Source: Anaerolineae bacterium (lineage in GTDB: Bacteria; Chloroflexota; Anaerolineae; Aggregatilineales; Ch27). From it: 39,710 nt of DNA. Every line of letters begins with the position of its first letter. Position 1 is the stretch's first letter. Below, piece after piece: positions 16,367 through 24,760 of this stretch. Where the stretch lies: the NCBI GenBank assembly GCA_013178165.1, contig JABLXG010000003.1, positions 1 to 39,710 of the forward strand. Reading direction: 5' to 3'. The notes beneath the pieces are model-generated. The model worked only from the letters and a program-made list of their open reading frames with translations, searched no databases and was not told the origin of the DNA. The position numbers and the translations under genes are program-made.

Positions 16367-18622
16367 TTGCTCACGCTTGAGGCTTTCTTCCACCTGGCGG
16401 CGGTAGACAGGCTGGTGGGGCAGATCGCTGCCGAGCGCACCGGCTGCGTGGTTGTCGCCGGGCTGGACCCGCGCCCGCTGGCCACCGGCGCCAGGCAGCA
16501 GGGCGTACTGCCCAGCGGCCGCTCCACCATCTTTCGCATCCTGGTACGCGAAGTGTTAACCACCCGCCCGGAAGCGACCTGTGTGGTCGTGGCTGAAGAA
16601 GAACTGCTGGGACGGCTGCCCCCCGACATGCGTGGGCGGGTGCGCGTCCTGCCGGTCACGGCCCCCAACACGCACGCCGATGTCATCGCCAGGACGCTGG
16701 CCGTCGGGCGTCCTGACCTGCTGGTCATCGACCGTCTGTGCGAGCAAACCGCCCTTCCCGCACTGGAAGCCGCTGCCCAGGGCGCGCTGGTGTTCTCCCA
16801 GCTGGACACGATCTTTCGCGGCAGTCAGATCGCCGGGCAACTGACGGCGCTTGGCGCGGACGAGAGTTACCTCAATCACCTGCGCTGGACGGTCACGGTG
16901 GAGCGTCTCCCGGCGCTCTGCCCGGTCTGCCGACAGCCAGTGCTACCGACAGCCCGCCAGCAGGAAATCCTGCGTCAGCTTTGCCCGGACTACGAGGCGT
17001 TGGGGCGCGCGGCGCTGGCAGAGCACTCCCCCGATGCGCCGCCCACGCCCGGCGAAAGCATGCTGTTTTACGTGCCCGGCAGTTGCGATCGTTGCGGCGG
17101 CACAGGGCGCTACGGCGATGTTCTGCTCTTTGACATCCATCATGCGCAGGAGGGCAACCTGCTGGCGATGGAGCAGTATGCCGTGCAGCTGGCCGCGCTC
17201 GGCCATCTGTCCCTGGCCGATGCCCTGCGCTTTGAGCACGGCCAGTTGCTGCACACCTACCACCTGCTCACCGCCAGCGAAACCGCGCTGGCCGACCTTA
17301 ATACCCGGTTGCAGCAAAAGCTGGCCCAGCTGGAAAGCGCCAACCGCGTCCTGGAGGAGCGCACCAAAGCCCTGATCACGCTGCAGGGCATCAGCCACAG
17401 CCTGCTTGGCTCGACCTCACTGGCCGGGCTGGGCCACCGTGTTTGCGCCTGTGTGCGCGATCTGTGCGGGGCCGACCGGACCATCCTCTATCTGCTACTG
17501 CCAGGCAACCAGGCGGAGGTGCTGGCCGTCAGCGGCTGGCAACCGGATCACGTCGGCCGGCAGATCAGCCTTGATCCGGCTGAATTCAGCGGGGCGACGC
17601 CGACCCCCTTCCACACCTGGCCGCCGGGCATCCCCCCGCGCCATCCCGATCTGGAGGGAGCACGTCTGCGGGTCGGGTTGCGCATCCCGCTGGCAGCGCA
17701 GGATCAACCGGTCGGCCTGATGATCGTGCATTCGACCTTCAAAGGGCGCTTCACACCGGGCGAGATCGCCCTGGTTCATGCCTTTGCCAACCAGGCCGCC
17801 CTGGCCATCCAGCGGGCCGGTCTGATCGAGGCGCTCCAGTCGAAGATCACCCAGCTTGAGGCGGCCCAGATCGAGCTGGCCAAAAAGGAACGCCTGGAAC
17901 ACGAACTGGCGCTGGCCCGCCAGGTGCAGCAGAGCATGTTGCCGCGCACCTTCCCGCGTATCCCCGGCTACAGCTTCGCCGCCGGTAGCGAGCCAGCCCG
18001 CCAGGTGGGCGGTGACTTTTACGACGTGATCCGGCTGGACGACAACCACTTTGCCCTGGCCATCGCGGATGTCTCCGGCAAGGGGATGCCAGCGGCGCTG
18101 TTCATGGCCCTGACGCGCAGCCTGTTGCTGGCAGAAGCCCGGCGCACGGCCTCCCCCACCGCAGTGCTGACCGCTGTCAACCGCCTGCTGCTGGAGCTTG
18201 GCGAACCGGACATGTTCGTCACGATCTTCTACGGCGTGGTGGAGCAGGCCACCGGTCGCCTGACCTATAGCCGGGCCGGGCATGACCGGCCGTTGCTGCT
18301 GCGAGGTGCGCAGGCCGTTGAACTGCAGGGAAGCGGTCTGGCCCTGGGCCTGCTGGAAGGAAACCGCCTGGCGCTCTCAGAAGAGCAGATCGATCTGCGT
18401 CCCGGCGACAGGCTGGTGCTTTATACTGACGGCCTGATCGATGTGCAGGCGGCAGATGGTCGCCTGTACGATCGTGACCGGCTCAAAAACCTGCTGCAGG
18501 CTTACAGTGCCCTGCCCCCTGACGCCCTGTGCCGGGCCGTCTTCGACCACCTGGCCGCTTACCAGGGCGACGTTGAGCAGTTCGACGATATGACCATGCT
18601 GATCCTGGGCGTGAGCGCCTAG
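16367..18622 (+). CDS. GspE-like domain fused to GAF and SpoIIE (PP2C) phosphatase
   Basis: About 751 residues in four parts. Residues 1-265 resemble the C-terminal half of GspE/PilB secretion ATPases: a Walker A-like GVLPSGRS with Lys replaced by Arg, PDLLVIDRL in place of Walker B, ALVFSQLDT like the His-box strand, and a four-cysteine zinc element (CPVC near 185, CDRCGGTGRYGD near 240). Then come a coiled coil, a GAF domain (about 350-495), a second coiled coil (LARQVQQSMLPR linker) and a SpoIIE-type PP2C domain with GGDFYDVIRL, IADVSGKGMPAALFM and LYTDGLID. TTG 16367 follows AGGAGG; GTG 16325 is an alternative. Probably a signalling phosphatase acting on an anti-anti-sigma factor; the ATPase part looks inactive. 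Confidence 0.88.
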   Translation: MLTLEAFFHLAAVDRLVGQIAAERTGCVVVAGLDPRPLATGARQQGVLPSGRSTIFRILVREVLTTRPEATCVVVAEEELLGRLPPDMRGRVRVLPVTAPNTHADVIARTLAVGRPDLLVIDRLCEQTALPALEAAAQGALVFSQLDTIFRGSQIAGQLTALGADESYLNHLRWTVTVERLPALCPVCRQPVLPTARQQEILRQLCPDYEALGRAALAEHSPDAPPTPGESMLFYVPGSCDRCGGTGRYGDVLLFDIHHAQEGNLLAMEQYAVQLAALGHLSLADALRFEHGQLLHTYHLLTASETALADLNTRLQQKLAQLESANRVLEERTKALITLQGISHSLLGSTSLAGLGHRVCACVRDLCGADRTILYLLLPGNQAEVLAVSGWQPDHVGRQISLDPAEFSGATPTPFHTWPPGIPPRHPDLEGARLRVGLRIPLAAQDQPVGLMIVHSTFKGRFTPGEIALVHAFANQAALAIQRAGLIEALQSKITQLEAAQIELAKKERLEHELALARQVQQSMLPRTFPRIPGYSFAAGSEPARQVGGDFYDVIRLDDNHFALAIADVSGKGMPAALFMALTRSLLLAEARRTASPTAVLTAVNRLLLELGEPDMFVTIFYGVVEQATGRLTYSRAGHDRPLLLRGAQAVELQGSGLALGLLEGNRLALSEEQIDLRPGDRLVLYTDGLIDVQAADGRLYDRDRLKNLLQAYSALPPDALCRAVFDHLAAYQGDVEQFDDMTMLILGVSA

Positions 18623-18644
18623 CCGCGCCCGCCGGAAAGCCAAA

Positions 18645-18669
18645 CGGGGAGCCATCAGCCGGCCCCCCG
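18645..18669. terminator. Possible hairpin between convergent genes
   Basis: CGGGG-A-GCC (18645-18653) can pair with GGC-C-CCCCG (about 18661-18669). It lies between the phosphatase stop and the GH2 stop, so it could serve both. No T-run is present. Confidence 0.4.
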
Positions 18670-18698
18670 CTGGCATGTTACGTCATCTGGGGGGAACT

Positions 18699-20534
18699 CT
18701 AGCCCCCGGAATACAGCTTCTCAATGGCCGCCTGGCGGGTCTGGATACGGCGGATGCGCTCCAGGTCAAACTTGGCCCGGCGGTCAAAAGTGTAAATCCC
18801 GTTCTGCTCCTGGTAAACATCGGTGAGCTGGGTGTAGCAGTAGCCGAACATGGCCGGGTTATCCAGCAGGGCGCTGCACAGCCCCTCAAAGCGAGCGTAG
18901 AACTCCTCCAGGCTGCGCGGTCGCTCGCCATAGCCCCACGAATCGCCCTGCGCCGCCTCAGGATTCCACCAGGTACCGCCGAATTCGCTGACAAAGAATG
19001 GCTGGCCACGATAGGCGATCGACCACTGCTTGCCAGGGAAGGGCGACAGACCGTCCCAGGCGACATACTCGTAATCTGGCGAATTGTAGAAAGGCAGTCC
19101 CTCCCCCGTCCGGGCATGACGCTCGGCAAAGCGGGCCACATCCTGGGTATAGTCGTGGTTGTCGTAGACATCCGCCTCCGGCACGCGGTGCGAGTAACCG
19201 GAAGCGTCCAGCACGGGGCGAGTCGTGTCCAGCGCCTTGGCTGCCAGGAACATCCCACGGGTGACATCATCGAGCACTGTGATCCGGTCGGTCAGAGTCT
19301 GGTAGGTCTCGTTGAGCGGGCACCAGCCAACGATGCACGGATGCGAATAGTCGCGCTCGATCACCTCCAGCCACTGGGTGATGTACGTCGCGCCCGGCTG
19401 CTGGTGATCTTCGTGCGGGCCATAGCCGGAGCAACCCCAGTCGGGGAATTCGCCCCAGACGATATAGCCCAGCCGGTCAGCATGGTACAGGAAGCGTTCC
19501 TCAAACACCTTCTGGTGGAGGCGTGCGCCGTTGAACCCGGCAGCCATGCTCAGCTCGATATCGCGAATCAGGGCCTCGTCGCTGGGCGCGGTCAGGATGC
19601 CATCCGGGTAGTAGCCCTGATCCAGCACCAGCCGCTGGAAAACCACCTGGCCGTTGATCTTGATCGCCTTGCCGTCGATGGCGATCCCGCGCAGACCGGC
19701 ATAGCTCTGCGCCTGGTCGACGGCACGCCCGTCAGCGTCCACCAGCGCGAGTTCCAGATCGTACAGATGCGGATCGCCGACCGACCACAGACGGCGACGC
19801 TCCGGCGGAACCGGCAGGTAGAGCTGGGGAGCCAGGTCGGAATCCGCCGGGACCTCGGCGCTGCTGACGACTCCGGCTGCATCCCTGAGGACAGCGCGAG
19901 CGCGCAGTCCGGGCCGGTTGCCGGTGATCGGCAGTTCCAGCCGGAACAGGCTATTGGCCACATCGGGCGTGATGCGCGGGCGCTTGAGGGCGATCTCCGG
20001 CACTGGCTCCAGCCAGACCGTCTGCCAGATGCCAGTGGTGCGGAGGTAGTGCGCCCCGCGCGGGCCGTAGTGGCGGTGGATTTGCTTGCCGCGTGGCTTG
20101 GGCGAGTGATGATCATCGCGGGCGCGGACGACGATCGTGATCGTCTCGCCGGGCTGCGCCACCCGGCTCAGGTCGCAACTGAACGGCGCAAAGCCGCCGC
20201 GGTGACGCCCGACCTCGTAGCCATTCACCCAGACGGTCGCATCATAATCGACCGCCTGAAAATGCAACAACACCCGCCGTCCGGCCCATTCCGGCGGAAT
20301 GGTCACCTGGCGGCGGTACCAGACCGCGTCCATGAAGTCCAGGTGACCGATCCCGGAGAGGGGGGATTCCGGGCAGAACGGCACCAGGATGCGGTCACTC
20401 AACTCGCGTTCCAGCATGCCGCGTTCCAGCCCGCTGTCGCCAGCATCGATCTCGAATTGCCATTCGCCATTCAGGCACAGCCAATCTGGCCGGACAAACT
20501 GCGGACGCGGATATTCAGGACGTGGAACAGTCAT
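18699..20534 (-). CDS. Glycoside hydrolase family 2 protein
   Basis: A 611-residue protein with GH2 order: sugar-binding beta-sandwich (about 20-175, with WYRRQVTIPPEWAGRRVLLHFQAVDYDATVWVNGYEVG), immunoglobulin-like domain (about 180-290), then a TIM barrel. The acid/base Glu is in WCPLNETYQ (near 408) and the nucleophile Glu in PFFVSEFGGTWW (near 518). No signal peptide is visible, so it acts in the cytoplasm. It is shorter than LacZ and closer to beta-glucuronidase- or beta-galactosidase-like GH2 enzymes. ATG 20534 is preferred to an in-frame TTG at 20552. It is a single gene with no transporter beside it. Confidence 0.92.
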   Translation of the reverse strand: MTVPRPEYPRPQFVRPDWLCLNGEWQFEIDAGDSGLERGMLERELSDRILVPFCPESPLSGIGHLDFMDAVWYRRQVTIPPEWAGRRVLLHFQAVDYDATVWVNGYEVGRHRGGFAPFSCDLSRVAQPGETITIVVRARDDHHSPKPRGKQIHRHYGPRGAHYLRTTGIWQTVWLEPVPEIALKRPRITPDVANSLFRLELPITGNRPGLRARAVLRDAAGVVSSAEVPADSDLAPQLYLPVPPERRRLWSVGDPHLYDLELALVDADGRAVDQAQSYAGLRGIAIDGKAIKINGQVVFQRLVLDQGYYPDGILTAPSDEALIRDIELSMAAGFNGARLHQKVFEERFLYHADRLGYIVWGEFPDWGCSGYGPHEDHQQPGATYITQWLEVIERDYSHPCIVGWCPLNETYQTLTDRITVLDDVTRGMFLAAKALDTTRPVLDASGYSHRVPEADVYDNHDYTQDVARFAERHARTGEGLPFYNSPDYEYVAWDGLSPFPGKQWSIAYRGQPFFVSEFGGTWWNPEAAQGDSWGYGERPRSLEEFYARFEGLCSALLDNPAMFGYCYTQLTDVYQEQNGIYTFDRRAKFDLERIRRIQTRQAAIEKLYSGG

Positions 20535-20697
20535 ACAGGTCTCTTCCCTCAAATGATTGCCTCAAAGGCCACACTATCCGGGCGGCTATGGCGCCCTCCG
20601 GCTGCACGCAGGATTGTTTATGGCATAGCTCCAGCACAAAAGCAAGGAAGAAGAATCATCGAACAGCCTCTGCCGGGCAGAGGCAAACACCTGTGTG

Positions 20698-21774
20698 CTA
20701 ACTCGCCGGTTGGACAGGTCGACGGCGGGCTTTGTTCGCTGTTGAACTGAGGGGGTTACTCAACGGCCGCCCGCGCCACAGCGGAGCGAATTGCCCGTTG
20801 ACCAGGCCAGCCAGATCGACTGTTTCCGCGAGGACGATGGCATGCTTAAAGCACACTCGCGTGCACAAGCCACAGGCCGTGCAACGGGCAGGATTGAACC
20901 AGAGCGTGACTTCATCTTCAGCCCTGGTCGTCGCCAGTGCACCGGACGGACAGAATTGGGCGCACATCTGGCAGCCAATGCATTGCGAGCTGACCTCCAC
21001 CACACCCCAGCAGCCAGTTTCCGCAGGGATGACTGCCTCCCTCACCGGGTTGACGGCTGCATAAGTCAGGCCATCCAGCAGCAGTGCCCGCCGCCAGCCG
21101 ACGCCCAGATCGAGAAAAGTATCCAGGTGATCGGGGACGCTCAGCGTGCCAGTCGGTTGCAGAATCGAGGCAAAGAAGCGTCGACGCGACAGGGCTGATG
21201 GCGCGGCTTGCGCGGCAGGCGGCACTTCGGTCGTCAGCGTCACGTCCAGCGCCATGCCCAGCTGGCTCAGAAAATCCGCCGCCAGATCGATCGCGCGCCG
21301 GGTTTGAGCAATGCACCTGCCCAGCGGGCAGGCCGCGCAATTCGCCGTATGGAGGATCAGGTGTGAAACGCCTTCCAGCACCAGGCTGATCAGGAACTCC
21401 GGCGGCAACGCGCCCACACAGGGGAGACGCACAGCAGCGTACGGACCGCCACCAACTGCCCGGCAGACCAGCGTAGCAGTCCCGTCTACGGTAGCCTTGC
21501 GTGTCTCCCGCCACAGTTCCAGGGCTGAGCGCTTCCCCTGCAATGCAGCGGAAGGGCAGGCAGCGACGCATGCCCCGCAGGCCAAACAGACCCCGGCATT
21601 GAATTCCGGCACGGGATTTAGAGTGATTGCGGCGACCGGGCAGGAATCGGCGCAAAACTGGCACTGGCCGGCCTGCCGGTGAATCACGTTCAGACAGCGC
21701 TCAGGATCGAGCTCTGGGGAAGGATCACCCAGCGCACCGATGGCATTGGCTAACTGAGCCAGGGATGGTGTCAT
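20698..21774 (-). CDS. Polyferredoxin-like 4Fe-4S electron transfer protein
   Basis: A 358-residue protein with two pairs of cluster motifs. N-terminal: cysteines at 27, 38, 41 and 45, then CLACGACVAACP (63-74). C-terminal: CIGCQMCAQFCP and CTACGLCTRVCF. Between them lies a domain with further cysteines (LPCVGALPPEFL and NCAACPLGRC), similar to regions in heterodisulfide-reductase-type (MvhD-like) proteins. No transmembrane helix or Tat signal is visible, so it is cytoplasmic. Its gene follows the NarL regulator by 12 bases, in the operon that starts with the multihaem cytochrome at 27597, so it probably carries electrons for the same respiratory module. Confidence 0.85.
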   Translation of the reverse strand: MTPSLAQLANAIGALGDPSPELDPERCLNVIHRQAGQCQFCADSCPVAAITLNPVPEFNAGVCLACGACVAACPSAALQGKRSALELWRETRKATVDGTATLVCRAVGGGPYAAVRLPCVGALPPEFLISLVLEGVSHLILHTANCAACPLGRCIAQTRRAIDLAADFLSQLGMALDVTLTTEVPPAAQAAPSALSRRRFFASILQPTGTLSVPDHLDTFLDLGVGWRRALLLDGLTYAAVNPVREAVIPAETGCWGVVEVSSQCIGCQMCAQFCPSGALATTRAEDEVTLWFNPARCTACGLCTRVCFKHAIVLAETVDLAGLVNGQFAPLWRGRPLSNPLSSTANKARRRPVQPAS

Positions 21775-21786
21775 AATAGTAGTTTC

Positions 21787-22422
21787 TCAGCGGGGCTTGA
21801 GCAACCCGTGTCGCAGAGCATAATCGACCAGGTCAGCGCGGGTATCAAGGTTCAATTTGGTCATGACCCGTCGGCGGTAAGTGTCGACCGTCTTGGGGCT
21901 AAGATGTAGTCGCTCGCCAATCTCAGCATTGGTATAGCCATGCGCTACCAGCCCAAGCACCTCCATCTCGCGTTCAGAGAGCTTATCATGCACTCCCTCG
22001 ACGGCCCCGCTATCATCCATCAGGACCGAGATAGCTTCCGCCCGCAGGAAGGAATGTCCGCTGTGCACCATGCGAATGGCATTCAGCAATTCATCGTCGG
22101 CGACCGACTTCACTACGTAGCCCGCCGCGCCAGCATCCAGCGCTGGGCGGAGCCACTCCTCTTCGGTGTGCATGGTCAGCACCAGAAACTGCGATCGGCA
22201 ATCTTCGCGCTGTCTCATCTCCCGGATGATTGTGGTCCCATCCACATCCGGCAGAGTGATATCCATCAGGACCACATCCGGCTGGAGAACCTCGATAGCG
22301 CGTCGTGCGGTCACGCCATCACTGGCTTCCCCTACGACTTGAAGATCCGGCTCGCTTTCGATCAACAGGCGCAGGCCGCTGCGGAGCACCGCATGGTCAT
22401 CAACAATCACAACCCGGATCAT
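21787..22422 (-). CDS. NarL/FixJ-type response regulator
   Basis: A 211-residue regulator: receiver domain (1-120) with DDH at 8-10, phosphoacceptor Asp54 in VVLMDITLPDVDG, and the conserved Lys near 105 (GYVVKSV); then a LuxR-type helix-turn-helix (about 148-200, LSEREMEVLGLVAHGYTNAEIGERLHLSPKTVDTY). Its start overlaps the stop of the upstream histidine kinase by four bases. It probably controls the nearby respiratory operons in response to electron acceptors, as NarL does; target sites are not proven. Confidence 0.95.
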   Translation of the reverse strand: MIRVVIVDDHAVLRSGLRLLIESEPDLQVVGEASDGVTARRAIEVLQPDVVLMDITLPDVDGTTIIREMRQREDCRSQFLVLTMHTEEEWLRPALDAGAAGYVVKSVADDELLNAIRMVHSGHSFLRAEAISVLMDDSGAVEGVHDKLSEREMEVLGLVAHGYTNAEIGERLHLSPKTVDTYRRRVMTKLNLDTRADLVDYALRHGLLKPR

Positions 22423-23105
22423 GCCGGACTCCTGGCCTTGAGGGGAACAACCACTTTTACGGACGCTCCCGCGCCTGGGGTAGGGTTGAACTCACAGTAG
22501 CCGCCCAGCGCCTCAGCCCGATGGGCCATCCGCAGGAACCCCCAGCCGTTGAGCGCCTCCGGCGAATAACCAACCCCGTTATCCTCAACCGTCAGGTATA
22601 ATTGCCCCTGCTCCTCCCAGACAGTCACTTGCGCTGCGGTGGCATACGCATGGCGCTGCACATTTTCCAGGGCCTCCTGGGTGATACGAAAGAGCGCCAG
22701 CTCGATCTCCGGCACGGGACGGATTGGCAGGATCTCCACTTCCAGCACCACCTGAATATTGGCACTCCGGGCGTAGTCTTTGACGTACACCTCCAGCGCT
22801 GCGCCAAGACCCTGGTTTTCCAGCGCGGGCGGAAACAATGTGCGCGTCAGGCGCTCAAGCTCATGCAGGGCATCGCTGACCAGACTCCGGGCGCTTGAAA
22901 TGTGAGAGCTACAACTACACTCCTGATCATCTTCACAGAGACCTTCGGCCAGGCGCAATTGCACCGCCAGGGCCACCAGCAATTGCCCGATATCTTCCTG
23001 CAATCGCCGCGTGATACAGCGCCGTTCTTCTTCGCGCGCCGCCAATGCCTGTGTCAGCAACAGCGACAGGCGCTCGCCATCCTCTCCCAGATGTTCCTTT
23101 GGCAT
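22419..23105 (-). CDS. NarL-partner histidine kinase-like protein lacking the phosphoacceptor histidine
   Basis: A 228-residue soluble protein with a short HisKA_3-type dimerisation region (about 15-90) and a HATPase domain (about 115-225). The ATP site is intact: N-box ITQEALENVQRHA, G1 box VEDNGVGYSP, then GWGFLRMAHRAEALGG. The usual ELHD phosphorylation motif reads RLQED at 34-38: the histidine position is Gln36 (codon CAG). It has no sensor domain. It overlaps the response regulator gene and follows a full GAF kinase, so it may act as a phosphatase or as a modulator of that kinase. Confidence 0.88.
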   Translation of the reverse strand: MPKEHLGEDGERLSLLLTQALAAREEERRCITRRLQEDIGQLLVALAVQLRLAEGLCEDDQECSCSSHISSARSLVSDALHELERLTRTLFPPALENQGLGAALEVYVKDYARSANIQVVLEVEILPIRPVPEIELALFRITQEALENVQRHAYATAAQVTVWEEQGQLYLTVEDNGVGYSPEALNGWGFLRMAHRAEALGGYCEFNPTPGAGASVKVVVPLKARSPA

Positions 23106-23189
23106 CGGCCACCTGCTTTATCTTAGGAATATGCCCACGTATACTATACGATGATTAAGACCTTGCCTGTGACAGAAAAGTGCCGCATG

Positions 23190-24743
23190 TCAGTCAGCAA
23201 AAGTCTGATTTTCCGGCAGCGCAACATGACGGCAGGGGACTCGAATGTGGATAACCGTCCCCTGCCCCACCACGCTTTGCACTTCCAACTGTCCATCAAT
23301 GAACCGGGCGCGCTCGCGCATACCGGTCAGGCCAAAAGAACTGCTCTGATCCACCGAGTCTGGCACGAAGCCAACCCCGTTATCGCGAATGTCCAGCCAC
23401 AACTCCTGATCATGCCTGCCAACCACTACTGTGACTTCTGTCGCGCAAGCATGGCGATAGATGTTGGTCAGCGCCTCGCCCACCAGACGGCGCAGATGAT
23501 GCCCTACCTCCTTGGAAACCAACAGGGCCTCGCCTTCGTCATCCACAATCAAGTGCGGCGTAACGCCTGACAGTTCGCTAAACAGGGTCAATTCCGGCTG
23601 AAGACAACCGATCAGATCTTCTCTACTGCTGCCCTCGCTACGCAACCTGTTGAGAGTCTCCCGGCCTTCCTGCATCGCCAGCCTACCGAGCTGCCGCGCC
23701 TCCTCGATCACGGCCCGCGCTTGTAGCCAGCGTTCATGGTGCACATGCCCCAGGGCAACCTGCAGGGTGATATTCAGAGAAACCAGGGTCTGCAACATTG
23801 TGTCGTGCATCTCGCAGGCAATGCGCTGCCTCTCCTGAGCGGCTGTGAGATTCGCCAGTCGTTCATACAACTGGGCATTGTCGATAGCCTGCGCGGCGTG
23901 GCTGGCAAAGATCTCTTGCAGTCGCAGTTGATGCAGGGTAATCGTCTGCGCCTGGTTATAGACACTGACCAGACTGCCGACCACGTGATCGCCCACACGC
24001 AGCGGCGTGCTGGCGATAGCCTGGGCTGTCGGCATGCCCAGAATGCGCCGCACAACCTGGATGGACACATCCTTGTGCTCCTGGTCGACCAGCATCAAAT
24101 CCAGAAGTTGTGGGTTGCTGATCCGGATAGGTTTGCAGGAATACCGGAGATCCCCGGCAGAGGCCTGTGGCCACAGATAATCATCCACCTTCTGGAAGAC
24201 AATGCACAAGTCGGCGTTGGTCAGCAGGCGCGCCAGGTGCGCCGAGGCCTGATACACCGAGACCGGATCCAGGGTTGCACTGAGGGCGGTTGCACAGTGA
24301 TTGAGCAGGTTCAGTTCAGCCATGCGCTGGACGATCTCGCCCTTCTGCTGAAGCAGCTGCTGGCTACGGGTCTCTGAGTAGGGCTTGATCACTGCTTCGC
24401 TCCAGTCGTCCAGCGACTCCAGGAGCGTCAGCTGTGTCTCAGTTTCATAGGTCAGCAGGGCCCTGCGAAAAGCCGCCCGCAGAGTCAGAAAAATGCGCGC
24501 TACATCGAGAAAAGCCAGCTTCTCCGGCGCAGTGCTGGTGGCAAGCAGATCGTCCAGACGAAACAGACCCGGTCTACATTTCTCATCCAGAAAGCAATAG
24601 AAGTCGGCCAGCGCGTGCAGGGCTGAGCGCTCGAATGCCTCCCGCTCCCAGATGGGATTCCTGGCGCAGAGCGCTTCCAGCCACAGGTGAACCACCTGGC
24701 GGCGCGCTGGCAGGATAAGGCGCTTGGTTGTCATCTCCTGCAT
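23190..24743 (-). CDS. GAF-domain sensor histidine kinase (NarX/LiaS-like class)
   Basis: A 517-residue cytoplasmic kinase. Residues 1-140 are a helical region of unknown type; about 155-295 form a GAF domain; AAQERQRIACEMHDTMLQTLVSL holds the phosphoacceptor His313; the HATPase domain spans about 415-510, with VGEALTNIYRHA and IRDNGVGFVPD. ATG 24743 is used because the upstream gene stops at 24761 and longer starts would run back into it. It is the only kinase here with an intact histidine and is expected to phosphorylate the NarL-type regulator at 21787. A GAF cysteine cluster is not evident, so the signal is unknown. Confidence 0.92.
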   Translation of the reverse strand: MQEMTTKRLILPARRQVVHLWLEALCARNPIWEREAFERSALHALADFYCFLDEKCRPGLFRLDDLLATSTAPEKLAFLDVARIFLTLRAAFRRALLTYETETQLTLLESLDDWSEAVIKPYSETRSQQLLQQKGEIVQRMAELNLLNHCATALSATLDPVSVYQASAHLARLLTNADLCIVFQKVDDYLWPQASAGDLRYSCKPIRISNPQLLDLMLVDQEHKDVSIQVVRRILGMPTAQAIASTPLRVGDHVVGSLVSVYNQAQTITLHQLRLQEIFASHAAQAIDNAQLYERLANLTAAQERQRIACEMHDTMLQTLVSLNITLQVALGHVHHERWLQARAVIEEARQLGRLAMQEGRETLNRLRSEGSSREDLIGCLQPELTLFSELSGVTPHLIVDDEGEALLVSKEVGHHLRRLVGEALTNIYRHACATEVTVVVGRHDQELWLDIRDNGVGFVPDSVDQSSSFGLTGMRERARFIDGQLEVQSVVGQGTVIHIRVPCRHVALPENQTFAD

Positions 24744-24760
24744 GGCTGCTCGTGCCCCTT

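Noticed and set aside
18675-20750. A 691-residue open frame on the plus strand opposite the GH2 gene
   Set aside because: It is the antisense shadow of a protein with clear GH2 catalytic motifs; its translation shows no domain and depends on the high GC content.
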